Assembly: GCA_965153455.1 (NCBI GenBank)
Contig: OZ234498.1
Coordinates: 11,222,001 to 11,286,000 of the forward strand
DNA length: 64,000 nucleotides
Source: Sphagnum compactum
Lineage: Eukaryota > Bryophyta > Sphagnopsida > Sphagnales
Direction of reading: 5' to 3'
The notes below the pieces were generated by a model that worked only from the letters and a program-made list of their open reading frames with translations, did not search any database and was not told the DNA's origin. This document shows positions 39,112 through 52,129 of the stretch, one piece after another. Each line of letters opens with the position of its first letter. The stretch's first letter is position 1. The position numbers and the translations under genes were made by a program.

Positions 39112-41349
39112 ATGGAAACAGGAAGCAATAATGCAGGTGAGAAGACCATCAATTATTTGCAAGCTGATTTTAGGGGGTGGTCTTATCGAGACCTGCTCAC
39201 AAGTCAAAGGAGAAACACAGAAGGATCTGAAACAGGGACAGAAGAGAGCACTCCAAGGAGCAGGAAAGGCAAAGCTGTCAAGGGTGGAATTGGGCCTCAA
39301 GATGTTGGGGCAAAACCAAGTGATGATCCTAAAGCTGAGTTTCATTCATGGTCTCTGAGAGACTTGCTAGGAAGTCGAAGGGACAGTGTGGATGGTTCTG
39401 AGACTGGCTCAGACACAAGTAATTCCAGACACAAGAAATCAAGATGTGCGAAGCATGGAGAGGCAAGTGGGAACAGTTCTCCTCAACCAGCATCTCCTAT
39501 CGCAGAAGCCTTAATGAAACCTGTCAAAATCCTTCTTACACCATCCGCAACTTTTGCACGGCTCAAAGAGGAAAGGGAAGAGGTCTCTAAGCAAACACCT
39601 TCACCAAAAGAGTTCACTTTGAGGGATGGAATCACACTGCCTCTTATTGGAGAGGTGAAGTGGCAGGTATTGAAGGAGCAGGCCAAGATATGGCTTCAAA
39701 ATCCCAAGAATCTAGCACTCCTCGTATGGGTGATTGCAGTTGCAGTGTCAGGGGCAATCCTCTTCATGGTTTTGGTGGGAATGTTGGATGAAGTAATTCC
39801 AAAGAAAAGTGACAGGGATACTTGGTATGAAGTTTCGAATCAAATACTGAATGCTCTTTTCACTCTCATGGTGCTTTATGTGCATCCCACACGAATCCTG
39901 CATATGGTGTGGTTGATCCGGTGGCGGCCTAAAGACATCATAAAGCTGCGAGATGTGTATTGCAAAGGGGGATTGCGGAAGCCCAACGAATGGTCTCACA
40001 TGCTTGTGGTTGTGCTTCTGCTGCATTTGAATTGCTTTGCACAGTATGCACTTTGTGGACTAAATTGGGGCTACAAAAGAGCAAACCGACCTGCAATTGG
40101 TGTTGGCATCACCCTTGCTACGTCTTTTGGAGCTGCAGCTGCAGCAGGGATCTACAATTCTGTGAGTCCTCTGGGAAAGGATTTTGTGGCAGAAGACACG
40201 GTGCCGGACAGACTTGATGAAGATGAAACTGAAGCAGATAAAACTGAGAGAGGTCAAGCCACAAGGCATCCCTCTATATTCCACTTGCAGGAAAATTACG
40301 ATCTGCTTGAGAAGAGGATGTCGTTTGCATCCAAAGATGGAAGGCCTGTTGAGAATCCACAGTGGGATGGGGGTCTGTTTGATTGTTATAATGAGCCCAC
40401 AATAACTCTATTCTCCATAACTTGTCTTGCATGTGTATTTGGCTGGAATTTGGACCGGATGGGATTTGGCAATCGTTATGTGCACGTTGCTACCTTTCTC
40501 CTCCTGTGCTCTGCCCCCTGTCTGGTGTTCAATGTTGCGGCAGTTAATGTCAGTAACAGGTATGCTCTAACAAAATACATGCTTCTGCTTATGGAGTTTA
40601 GTATGTGTGGTCCTGTGAGCCAGCTTTTGTTGAGCCACAGAACAGGGACTTCAAGCTAGTTTTGGTTGATGACCATGTCAGATTGAATCTATGGATTTTT
40701 ATCCAGTAATATGCTCTCTGATCTGAATCTGGACACATTACTTCTTATACACAGGTTTCAAAATTGCTTCCATTTGACTTGCAAAGTTAAGTTAGTCTTC
40801 ATCTATTGTCATGTCAGGGATTGGGGTCAGCAGTCTCTGTGTCTAATGTACCTGTGGTATAATACTTTATGCAGGAATGTCCGCCATGGTTTGGCAGCAA
40901 CAGGAGTTGTTTTAAGTGTGTTTGGTTTACTCTATGGGGGCTTTTGGCGGATTCGGATGAGAGAAAGATACAATCTACCTTCAGAAACATGGTGTTGTGG
41001 GCAACCTGGGCTGACTGATTGCATACAGTGGTTGTTCTGTGCACCTTGCTCACTTTGCCAGGAGGTACGCACTTCAGAGGCATATGATATTAGAGATGAC
41101 AAGTTCTACCTGAAGACAAGGGTAAACACACCAGGAAATTCACCAGAACATGTTTCAGAAGATGGCATAGATATTATGCCTGCCCCATCTTCCTCCATTC
41201 AGCCCCTCCCAATTTCTAGTATGGTGCCTATCAAAGAAAGTGAGTTAGTGCAAGTCAACCCAGATGATGAAACAATTTTCTCCCCTCCACCTACTCAAAA
41301 CCTGGACCATAATTTGGAGTTAGAAGCTCGTAAACAAATTATTTTATGA
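39112..41349 (+). CDS. DUF2985/PLAC8-family multi-pass membrane protein
   Basis: Two exons, 39112-40559 and 40875-41349 (AACAG|GTATGC donor, TTATGCAG|GAATG acceptor), encode 640 aa. Residues 1-150 are hydrophilic and Ser/Arg-rich, with a duplicated motif (WSYRDLLTSQR..EGSETGTEES, WSLRDLLGSRR..DGSETGSDTS). Hydrophobic segments include LALLVWVIAVAVSGAILFMV, ALFTLMVLYV, LVVVLLLHLNCFAQYAL, GITLATSFGAAAAAGI, TLFSITCLACVFGW and ATFLLLCSAPCLVF. After the intron come LAATGVVLSVFGLLYGGFWR and the cysteine-rich PLAC8 core (WCCGQPGLTDCIQWLFCAPC, then SLCQEVR) near residues 520-550. This order is that of plant PLAC8/DUF2985 proteins. Other plant PLAC8 proteins are linked to organ size and metal transport; the substrate or role of this subgroup is unknown to me. 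The tail is acidic and Pro/Ser-rich. The gene looks intact. Confidence 0.9.
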
Positions 41350-42415
41350 TCTAGGTTTTCTCACCAATAGATGATAGGACCATTGCATTGGAAATTCTTA
41401 AACCCTTACACACATGTGAGGTGTTTCATAAAGTGCCATCTGAGTCAAATCATAAAACTTCTGACTCGGTGGGAGTGCAAATGTTTTGGAAGGATGACTG
41501 CCTTCTCTAGATGGCCAGGACAGTGGTCTACGTTTAGCCAGTGTAGAAATTTGTATAACAAGTAGTCTCTCAGTTCTATTCTCAAAAAAGGGTGCTTATG
41601 TCTTCTGTTGTATGTCACAAGTTGGTCCAATGTGCTATTTTGATGCCATTTTAAAATCAATACTGAGCAGTTTGTTTTGTTGGGGTGAGTTTGAGCAACT
41701 CCAGTGGAGTCTTCTGTTGATAGTGCAATACTTCTCTTCTCCCTGTTCTTGTTCTTAGAACAAATAATTTCATGGCACAGTGGTCACTTGGAGCAGATGA
41801 GCATTGGGTAATGTGGATGATATTCATATTTCCAAAGTTCTTTTTAGGAACCCAATATGTGAAATACAAAAATAATACATTGCACTTGGACCAGTCTTGG
41901 ACTAATATTAACATTTGGAACATAATTGATGATGATATTGAAATATTGACTAAAATTTGACACAAGGGTCATGATAACAGTGAATTCACAATTTCAAATA
42001 TAGGATTACCCCAAACTAAAGATGGAGCATACTTATTGGGTAAAATGCTCAATGTTAGGTCTGTGAGTTTTACACCAAGGTCCAAGCCCAAGGACCCAGG
42101 AAGGAGGTGGAGCATTCTTGTTGGCTACAAAAACGCATAGCCGGTCCACTTTACACACAAAGCCAAAGCCCAAGAACTTGAATTGAGGTGGGACAATGAG
42201 ATAGGTGTCGGAAAGTAATCCAATCTTTTGGGTGCAGATCAAACAATTTGATATAAGCTGATGAAAGACAAGCAGCTGAAACCCGGTTCCTGAAATGGAT
42301 CTGCACTTCTCCAAATACTTGAACCAGTAGTCCAGCAATTTACAAGGCGTTGTTTTTACATGTCAGTGTTTTTGCTCAGAAGCTTTTTTCTGTTTTTCAA
42401 TTCCATGGGAAGAAC
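41350..42415. other. Convergent intergenic region
   Basis: This lies between the plus-strand stop of the PLAC8-family gene and the minus-strand stop of the agenet gene. It should hold both 3' UTRs. No further coding segment or repeat was identified. Confidence 0.5.
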
Positions 42416-45400
42416 TCATGCTCGTTCCAAGCGGCGCTGCATACACCAAGAAAAAAGGTATGGAAACATCACACAACAAATTCCGTAAATCTCATGCAAA
42501 GTTACCAGCATTCATGGACACTGATGCAGATCCTTAGCCCAGTGAAGAACTCCCCATCTCAGGAAATCTTCAAATTCACTATCAGGAAATAACCAGTGTA
42601 AAACTGAAACAGATCTTGCCTCTTGCTCTTTACTAATGGATAGATCTTCATGCACAAACATCGTTAAAAAGCATACCTGGGAAGTTGGCAGCATTGGGTT
42701 CCTTGGTCTCTGACGTTCATCACTCTCTGCTGCACTTTGTTGCCTGGTCATTGGCACCCCAGGTTCTGGTGCCTTGAGCTTTTTTTTGGTAGATTTTGGT
42801 ATGGTAACCATGGTAGCAGCAGCAGAAGAAAGCCGGTGCTTGGGAGGAGTAGACAATGCATTACTGACCTCTGCAAGCTTGCGATGTGCATGACTGACAC
42901 TACTTGATGTGTTGCCCTCAGGCAACAACCGTGGAACACTTCTTGGAGGTGAATCTGCCTCAGGAGCATCCTCTCTTAATTCCAAAAGCTTCCTCTTTTT
43001 GGTCAATTTCTTTCCTTTATCATTGGGGCTGCTCTCATATTTCTGTTGTTTTGCAAATTGACCACCCTGGAACAAAAAAAGCCACGGGAACCAAATGTTT
43101 ATCACTCCCAAGTTCTCTTCAAGAGATGGAACTTTCTAAAGCTTCTCAGGACTTTTCACACTGTGCTGAACAAAGAGTGAACCTTTGTGTAAGAGCAGTG
43201 TGCAAGTATTCAATAGCTCGCTTACCTCATCCTTCCCAGAACCTGTCCATGGCCCCCACACACCATCTTTCCAAGTTAAGGATGGCCTTACATTCCATGT
43301 CTTGACAACTGCTGTGTCATCTTCACCTGCAAATACACAAAACCACCTTCAAAGCTCATCATCACACAGAATGGAAACTCACACAAAGAACACAGCAAAG
43401 ATGCACTACTCAAGATTTAGATAACTCCCGAAGTAGAGTCAGCAGGTCTCGTTTGGATGCCAGGATTCGCAACAGATTCAGGGTCAAAGCTTTGTGACAA
43501 AGGAAGTGGCTCGATGCTCAACTAATGAGAAACTGGCAGTATCTCCCTCAATAATAGGGAATACTGTCTGTTACAACAACACAAACATCCTGACAAAACA
43601 AGTCTTGCGATCATCTCAACATCCATCAAGAAGTTCAAAAGATGTTCAACCCTGGTTTACAACACTTTCTGCAAACCTGGAAAGTAAAGGGTGATCTTGT
43701 TTTCGTCCATGTCTTTGACATCCTTCACAACTCCTTCCCACCACCTGGAGTCATTCAGTTGCCAATCAACCATTTGATCACCTTGCAAAACTCTTTGACA
43801 TGTTTCCAATTTTTTGGTCTAAATCAGATTTTCTCTCAAGGAAAACTTTTGTCCTCAGAAAAGAATCAACAATGCATGTTTGTTTTTCTTTCCATGTCTT
43901 GTTCTCTGGAAATGAACTGATGCTGGAGAAAATCTGGTCAAAATCACATTACTGGTGGTTCCTTCACAAGGGACAAGAGGTGACGTCCTTACCCATCCTG
44001 GAGGAAGGCGTCTACATGATCTCCAACAGACCAAATTTGAGAACCCAGAGCTACACGGCGGCGTGCCCTTGAGCCCCCATCCTTGATGAACACAAAAGGA
44101 TGCACTGGACGCATCCGCCGCAGTATGCCATTCCCTGCAACTGAATCCTTCAGAGGAAACCACTCCTTCAGATTAGAGCTTCCTGCAAAAATGCATAAAA
44201 AGATTCCAGATTACACATGATGATAATATACCTTGAAGAACCCTTTATATACTCATTTTTGCAATGTAAGAGCAACCAACTGTGACAGACTATCCACACA
44301 TCAAAACAGCTACTAGACAAAGAATGAGAACATCTTAGCTCTAGCTACCACATGACAGACAAGATTTAGGTTACAAGATTGAGAGCAGTGGCAAAAAATA
44401 CTGAGGAGGGAAAGAGAGAGAGAGAGAGATGACCATCGTCTGTAAGGAGTTCATCATAAACCACCAACGCTTCTGTTTCAGTTAACGTAAGAACCTTTGC
44501 AGAAAACCATCCACCACGCAAACCTTCCTCCTCAGACATGACCTGCATGTGTGTGCCATACATATAAAACTACTGGTGAAGCAGCATCAACCATATACCC
44601 CTAGAAACTTAAAGAATACCAAGGCAACAAGAAGGGTAAGAAACCTCCATCTTGTTGTGCATGTGGGGGTAGAGGGGAGAGAGAGGTCTGTGGTGAGAAT
44701 GCAAAACTCCAGAAACAGCTCTGACCTCCACAACTGATCCCTCGCTGATAACTTCAGGGGTGTTGTTCCTTGTTACAAGCTCCCTGAGATCTGGGCTCTG
44801 AGTTGTGGCAACACCAGCTAACTGCAGTGCAGCATACCTTGGAGTCATTTCTGGCATTGCAGTCATCTTCTTCTTCTGCTTCTTAGCAGCAGCAGCAGCA
44901 TTTTGCTTTGATTGACTCTTTCTCACACCTCCTGCCTTCTTGCCCTGCTCAACTGCCTTCCCCTTGATGAACACCTCTCTCTTAGATGATGAGGATGATG
45001 ATACATTCTTTTCCTTTTTTTTCTTTGGTGTTGTCCTTGGTGAGCTTCCAGAACAATGAAGTGCTTGCTTGTTATCCTTCATCTTCTTCAGCGTTGTTGT
45101 TACTGGTGAGCTTCTGGTATGCAGTGCTTGCTTATCCTTCATTTTCTTTGGCATTGTTACTGGTGAGCTTCCAGTATGATGAAGTCCTTCCTTGCCTTTC
45201 AATTTCTTCAGTGGTGTTGTTCCTGGTGAGCTTTGAGTCCAGAGTGCTTGCTTTTTGGGTGTCTTCTTTCCAGAGAAGATTTCACCAACCCCTCGGGACT
45301 TTGCGAGCTTTGTTTTCTTGTGAGATTGGTTTTTTCTCCCTTTCGGATTGGCATCTCCCTCCATCTCTGCTACTTTTCTCTTCCAATAATTTGCCATTCT

Positions 45401-47139
45401 GGTTGCCTGCTTTAGTGGATTTCCTATGGCCATCACAGCTCCCTGCGTGGCAGCTTGTGCTGCAAATCCAGCTGCTTGAACCACAGATTCTAGTGCCTCC
45501 ACGTTTTGGCGAATTTCTATTATCGCTCTATTTGTGTTCTGTTTTTGAGGATGCTCATTGCTTGTTGCTTGGGCAGCCCCGAATGGAAGACTCTGGGATG
45601 GTGCCACTACATTGGAAGAAGCTGCTCCAATTGCTCTGGCAGCTTCAACAGCAGCTTTTGCAACAGAGGCAGCAGCTGCCACAGTTGCTGCTAAAGAAGC
45701 AATTTGAACCTCACGTGCAGCTCCCAAGTCTGAAGGGTGCTGTGAATGAATGCGTGCCCATACAAGCTGGCTCTGTGCAAGAACAGCTGTTGCAGTAGCC
45801 ATTGTTTCTTGTGCATGAATTTGTGCCTGCTCAAGGTGCTTGTCGGTATCCACATGCAGCTGATGCTCATCAACCACCTGCTGAGGGCCATGCTGAAAAC
45901 CCCCTGACAGCAGAACCTCCTCCCTTGCAGCCCCTGAATCACCATACGTTGTGACAGCAGTAATCAAGTCGGTAGGTGCCACCATTGAGGTAACTGGCAA
46001 ATCATCCACAACAAGCTCAGATGTTGTAACATCTGGTTGTCCAAGTGTAAGCTTGGTGTTACAAGCTCTTTCCGACTTCCTCTGTTTGATCTCCCAAGAA
46101 TCTAGCCCCCCTTCAGAATCGCTTTGTTCTTCTCCACCAGCTGCATTCACTTGTAAGGCTCCTCCTCCTGTCATGGCTGAGAACCAAAATAAAGTCATCA
46201 TTCACCTGGTGCAAATGTTTTGAGCAATCCTGTAAAATCCCAAACAACAACAGACCTCCAAGCTGGTGTAATCTCTCAAGGATAGAATGCAAGAGACTCT
46301 GAAACCCTGAAGCCAGAGAACCTACCTTCAGTGAATAGAGCCATAGCTTCCTTGCTACCTTGATCACTTGTGGTTGTTGCAATAGTCTTCTGGCTTGTAT
46401 CCATGGGCAGCAAAGCAATGCCATCATCTTCTGCAGCAGCAGCAACAGCGGCAGCTCTGCCATCATCATCCTCCTCCACTTCACATGCGGCTGCCATAAT
46501 AATAGCATCATCATCCTCATGCACTGGTTTTTTTCCTTCTCCTTCGAGAGGGCCAACTCCATCCTTTGTCTCTATGACTCCTTCAGATGGTGGTGGTGCA
46601 CCTGGAGAAGCTGCTGCTTCACCATCCAACAAAGCTTCTTCTTCAGTGCCTGTACGTGGTTCTATTTCAGTCACATTGGCACAGTCTTCAAGCTGCTCTC
46701 TTCCAACCTCTTGGAGATGATGGTCTCTACTCAGCATCGCAGCAACTCCACATCCGTTGTGCATTGGTGCATCATCAAGATTCTTTTCTTGTGCATCAGT
46801 TGCTTCGACAACTGATGAAGCTTCTTCATATGGGCGCTCGCGTGACTCTTGTACAGACACTGTCTGCGGCTGCTGCTGCAGGTTTATGTCGCTCTCCTCC
46901 TCCAAAGCCAGTTCTACTGAGCCTACTGCAATGGCAACATGAATGTCTTTTTCTTCTTCCTTGACCTCTATCATGAGCCCATCAAAAGCAGCTCCTTCTA
47001 CCGCTGCTGACTCCATGTTACATGCTTCCCTCTCTTGTACTGCAGATTGCAGATCTTCAACTGAGAACTCATGCTCAACCACAATGTCTTCATCATCATA
47101 GGTCTCTGTTCCTTCACGACCCTGCAAGTCTCCAGCCAT
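42416..47139 (-). CDS. Agenet (Tudor-like) domain protein, G2484-1-like
   Basis: Eight exons: 46326-47139, 44726-46176, 44434-44542, 43993-44182, 43677-43744, 43226-43326, 42677-43066 and 42416-42436. All are GT-AG and the phases close exactly to 1,047 aa. The first 755 residues are acidic or Ala/Lys-rich: an Asp/Glu-rich N-terminus, an Ala-rich helix (LAATVAAAASVAKAAVEAAR) and a Lys-rich block with four copies of a 20-residue repeat (QAL-SSP-TT-KK-K). Two agenet units follow: GSVVEVMSEEEGLRGGWFSA (residues about 750-790) with LKEWFPLKD, and IWSVGDHVDAFLQDGWWEGV with KTWNVRPSLTWKDG. The Lys/Arg-rich C-terminus ends in RRLERA. Agenet domains are Tudor relatives that bind chromatin ligands, so a nuclear role is likely. 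An in-frame ATG at 47244 would add 35 residues with a 10-Arg tract; the ATG at 47139 is preferred. The final 21-nt exon is the least certain part. Confidence 0.88.
45020..45265 (-). repeat. Fourfold repeat coding the Lys/Ser-Pro block of the agenet protein
   Basis: Within exon 2, four successive units of about 60 bp encode variants of KQAL-x-SSP-x-TT-x-KK-x-KD. The words ggtgagctt and gaagtgcttgctt recur at near-constant spacing. Copies differ by a few codons, so the array is not brand new. Confidence 0.85.
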
Positions 47140-49066
47140 TGATGATGATGAGCAGACACAAATCCCCAGCAACCCAAACCTCCACAACCTCCTGCTTCTT
47201 CTTCTTCTTCTTCTTCTTCTTCTTCTACTCTTCTTCTTCCGCAAGCTCTAAACTCCTCGCTCCTCCTCCGTTCTCAAACAGCCAAGACATATTCAACCGA
47301 CTCGTCCCCTGTTGCGGTTCTGACTTCCACCCACTTCTCATCACCATCTTCTTCGTTCCATCAAATCTCTAGCTCACTAATCACAACTGCTGCTCAACAA
47401 TAGAAGATCTCTACACACACACAAAGCTCTCTTCTACATACTGCATAACAAGCCCCGGCTCCTCTACACTCCCCCCATTGCTCAAGGACACACCCAAGCT
47501 TCAGCTGGAGAAAAAAAGGAATTTGGGATTGTTTGTTTTTTTTTTTAAAAGACCAAAGAGATAGATGCTGGGCCGCTGGTGAATTTTCTGTTGAATCCAA
47601 ATCATCTGCAATCGAGTCGAAGACGAAGGCGGAAGTTTTGGAAGCAGCTCGCGAGCTTGCACGCCGGCTTCTGCACCCGCAGCGAGCGATCGTCTTGTGT
47701 GTGTACGCGAAGATGGTCGCCGCTCGGGTCGTCTGCTCCGATCGAGGTGATGACATGTGAGGGGCGGAGCCGCAGATCGGGACTTGGAGCCCGTGTTTCA
47801 GGATCTCGGGTATCGCGGTATCCGAGGCAGTGGGGATCAGCCCATAAGTGTACATAGCCAGATTTGGCGACATTCAAAATATGAAAGTAGAAAATCTTAA
47901 GTACCCTTTCATATTGTAGGCAATTGTGGCGATTTTTTTTTTCCTTTAAAAAAACTTGGAATTTGTGACAGAATATTATTTTTCAAAATACTTTTTGCAA
48001 AATGGTGAAAATTTGCCAAATAAATCACTGATCCAAGTCTCACTTTGGAATAACTTTTTTTTAAAAGTATTTTAAAATACTCATCTTTCCATAGCAGTGA
48101 TTCTTTTTGTGGCAAATTTTCGCCATATTTTGTGGAAAATATTTTGAAAGAAGAATATTCTTTCAAAGATTCTCTGTTCTTTAAAAAAAATTTAAAAATT
48201 TTACAACTGCCTACCAACATTAAAGGGTGCTTAATTTATTTTTTTTCTAATTTCTAATTTTTAATATTGTTGAATTTGGTTAAATATTGTTTTGGATGAT
48301 CACTTGAGCAACATCACAAAATTGAAAAAATAAAATAAAAATCGATACCATGTCAACAACCCACAAGCAGTGTTTTTTCACAAACTAATTTTGTTGTTTT
48401 CTCAACAAAATGATTTTGGAAAGTCTTGAATTTTTATTTTTTTTGGAGAGTAAATTTGACTACTTTTGTTAATGTTTCAGTAAAGAAATTATATCACAAA
48501 ATTGAAAGTTTAAAATAATAATAATAATAATAATATTAATTAAAGAAAAAAAAATTTGGTCTTGGTCATACTTATAATAATAGGTTGCACTATATCTATC
48601 TTATATGTATTTATGGGTTAAGCCATGCAAGTGTTTATACAAGTTTACTTAAAGCCCAACATCTAATTTATTCTTACTAAGTAAATTCTTAAATACAAAA
48701 TTATGGATGAAAATTGGAAGATGGTTGATGAATTGCATCCAATATTGATTAAAAAGTGAATGAATAACAAACTAAACTACATGAACTATTACTAAAAAAA
48801 CTACATGTATCTTATGTTCAATCTTGTGAACAATAAATGTCATTGGTGATAGTTTTTAAAACCTTTCAAACACCAAATCACTAAATGTGTTATTATATAG
48901 CCTATTAGAAACAACGTTTTTTTATTGTGTGAAATTTCACATTGTTGCAAAAATATTGAAAATTTGTTTCACAAATTCAATGAAGTATTGAAAAAAAAAA
49001 AAAGCCCAAAAATGGGGATATTAAAAACTCAAACAAATCTTCTAAAATTGTCAAATTTCTTATATA
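47140..49066. other. 5' region of the agenet gene, then AT-rich DNA
   Basis: A (CTT)n tract (about 47191-47225) and CT-rich sequence lie just upstream of the agenet start, followed by a GC-richer stretch to about 47860 that probably contains the promoter. Frames on the plus strand here (for example 47533-47857) have no recognisable motif. From 47880 the sequence is AT-rich without a gene. Confidence 0.5.
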
Positions 49067-49160
49067 CATGGTTCAAGTAGGTAATATATAAGGATGTTTC
49101 AAAAAATCCTTTCATATTTTTAATAGCCAAATTTGGCTAAACTAGCTTGTGAACGATCAC
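49067..49160. repeat. Palindrome-centred dispersed repeat, copy B (inverted partner of copy C)
   Basis: The segment from catggttcaagtaggtaata to gaacgatcac is the reverse complement, with moderate divergence, of 52759-52867. It is centred on the perfect 16-nt palindrome TAGCCAAATTTGGCTA at 49124-49139. Related copies occur at 25021-25065 and near 53398-53445. Confidence 0.75.
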
Positions 49161-49740
49161 CACCTTGGTTTTATCACACACACACACAAAATGGAAACAA
49201 AAGAGTTTAGAACTTAGAACCTCATACTATTATGTACTAAATGCACATATCCTATGAAACAACCCACATGGCATCTCTTGGAACATTTGTCGTGGAGCAC
49301 CATGTGAATCTCCACTTGCCAATGACATAATCTTGTAGATATGATGGTTCAAGACCAAGGATAGATATACTTGACCATTGGTGTGAAGCAAGTGGCATTG
49401 CATCCAATTGTGCACATGATCCTTCTAAACCACAATATCATAGTAATAGCACAACTCACATTTAGCAAATGTACGAGCATTTTGTAGTACATAAACATAG
49501 TATCCAACGTCAAACCTCAAATTTGGAACCTATAGCTTTTAGCATGAATTTTATAAATTATTGTAATGTGATCAATATTTTTTAATGGCCAAGTTTTGGA
49601 GCCATTGCCATGGCCTTTTAAAATAAGTTTGTTTGTTACAACAAACACATACCCTTGGTTAAACAAATCCCATGGTGGTTACCAACTCCCTTCAAGGGTT
49701 ATTTGTTCGTCATTTAAAACTCCCAAAACCACCACTGCAC

Positions 49741-49889
49741 CTCTTGCTACACTCTTGATACCGTTGGAAAGCCTTTAATGAATACGGGGTGCACAAAGTT
49801 GGTTTCATAATGTTACAACCTTTGGAGAAAAAATTATTGAATATATTGAACAATTTTTCCATTGACAATTCATTTAAATCAAAACTAAA
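49741..49889. repeat. Direct repeat pair, copy 1 (copy 2 at 52341-52494)
   Basis: Both copies run ctctt..., attgatrccrttg, aaagcctttratg, acaaagttggttt, cataatgtt, attgaata and end in ttcattaaatttaaatcaaaac-like words. They lie 2.6 kb apart in the same orientation and have diverged substantially. They could be fragments of long terminal repeats or of two copies of one element. Confidence 0.65.
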
Positions 49890-52129
49890 AAAATACAATT
49901 TTTTTTTTGGCATGCTTTTGATATCACTGAAAAGCCCTTAGTGAATAGGATTTACTGAAGATGATTTGGAAATTTTTAGATCTAAGGTGAAGAAGATATT
50001 AAATTTTGAGTAATTATTGTCATTTGAAAATTACATTAAATTAAAATAAAATGGTTTTGGAAGGAAATACTAGTCGAGTAACCCATTCACACTTGGGACA
50101 ATGGCACAAGCTACATAATAAGTGTGATGTAAAAGGTGGGAGTGAAGGTAATAACACTTACATCTTAAAATTATATCCCATCGATAATTAGATGTATGTT
50201 CTAATCATTTGAGTGTTCCTTTTATGACCCATTATAATTTTAAGGCTTTTATTAGTGTCTCCACCACCAAATTTACTAAGCCATTATTAACCTAAGTAAT
50301 AAGGATAATCACAAGTATTATTGTGATCAATCAAAACTTGTTCACATAATTCTTATTTCTCACCTTAAAATCATAGGACTGAGTTTTTTTATTAAAATTT
50401 TACATGATTAATCATTTAAAATTGTAATTAACATCAACAAATCAGAATGTCATCATTAGTTTATCTTAAAATGTAAGCCATTATATTATGTGAAATGCAA
50501 TTTGTTTAATAAATGTTTTATCCATATTTAAAAGCAATGTCATGCACGAAAGTGTTTTAACAAAATGCATTAGTAAATAAAATCATGTTTATTACAAGCA
50601 TGCAACATGATGCATCGTTAAATTTATTTTGTTCATATATCCACACATTCAAACTAATTGACAAAACTATCATGACATGTGGGTTAGATTGCATGCAAAG
50701 GAGCCAATGACCTCATTAAATAAAAGGATTGCATGTCTTTTTGCAATCTTTTAGCTTTCAAGAAAATTCATATAAAGAAAAAAATTAATGATTTTTTAAC
50801 ATTATTAATAAACATGCATAAAGTTGTCCTTATTTATATTATAAAATCATTGTTGAATATATATGAATTTTGACAAGTGTGAAAATTTATGTTTCATTTC
50901 AAAAAATGATCACAATTTTGAATCATACCAAAATATGTTAATTATTTTAGGGTTTGGTTGTTTATATTATAAATTATAACTTTGGTTTTATATATCATGT
51001 ACATTACACTCCATTTACATGTGATAAAAAAATTCACAAAATTATGTATAGGTAAGGCCATGCTATTATTGTGTGAACACTCAAGGGTAGAACTCGAGGT
51101 CCACACATGAATTCCTTGACAACAAGGCCTTATCTTAGGTAACAACTGAGGTAATCAATGGTTTTTTTAAAACATGTCCCGCTTCCAAAAATCATATTGG
51201 CTTACATCTTGTGCCTTAGGGATCTTACAATCTCACACCCTTTGCCTTGGGCTCTTTGTGTAAGCTCGATTACATGATGTAATTTGCCTAAAAAATGCAC
51301 TACTAAGATTTTGGCCCAAAATTGTTAAAATTTGAAATATATTTTGAATTTTTAAAAATTTTAAATTTCACATTAGAATTGTGAGTGCTTTTTGAATGTG
51401 GGCAATGAGTTATTATCATCTCAATATTTTTTAAAATTATTAAGAGAGTCCTTAACTTAGTCCTTTGAAAAACTATGTTGATTTGACATAATCATTATTC
51501 AAGTTCAAAAGTATTTTACTAAAATCATAACTTTAAATTACATTGAATTGAATTTAAATTTAATTTTTTTAACAATCATATTATCATTTAGCACAACTTT
51601 TTATGATTATCATTAAGATGATGTTTGAAATCTTGATCATTAAAATTTATAAATTAAAAACTTGATAAGTCTTTAATTCTAGTGATAATGGCAGGCCAAT
51701 CAAAATGGCCCATTGCAAAAATTATTATAAAATTTAAAAATAAAAAATAAAAAATCTTGGTATGCACCTCCTCTAATTAATAGGAGAGATCACAATGATA
51801 ATAGGTTGTAGGAACATTGGATGAAGGTTGCCACATAGTTCATAAAACTTGAATGAAATGTGGATGAAGCATGGAGTTTAGGAAAACATGGAAACTTAAC
51901 CAGGGTACCTTTCACACAAGGTTTTTAACTTGTTCAATATTGCCATCTACAAGGACATGTAATTTGATGTCATTATGTGATTAGATAATTATTGAGGGGT
52001 TAACATTAGTATGATAATTATGTAATTATGTAAGAATTAACATTGATAATTTAGTAGGTGATGGGGTTTTATAATTCAATAGTGATTGTTGAATCATTAT
52101 CAATTAACAATTGATAGTTTTAATTAATA

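Noticed and set aside
38668-39345. 225-aa minus-strand open frame
   Set aside because: It runs antisense across the start of the PLAC8-family CDS and its leader, and has no recognisable domain.
44986-45798. 270-aa plus-strand open frame
   Set aside because: It is the antisense shadow of agenet exon 2. Its composition is the reverse of the Lys/Ala-rich coding strand and it has no motif of its own.
47533-47877. Possible small genes in the GC-richer stretch upstream of the agenet gene
   Set aside because: Frames occur on both strands without motifs or splice sites; the stretch is better explained as promoter sequence.
51040-51160. Possible SINE or tRNA-like segment on the minus strand
   Set aside because: Only the box-B-like word is convincing. 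Box A, tail and target duplication were not found.
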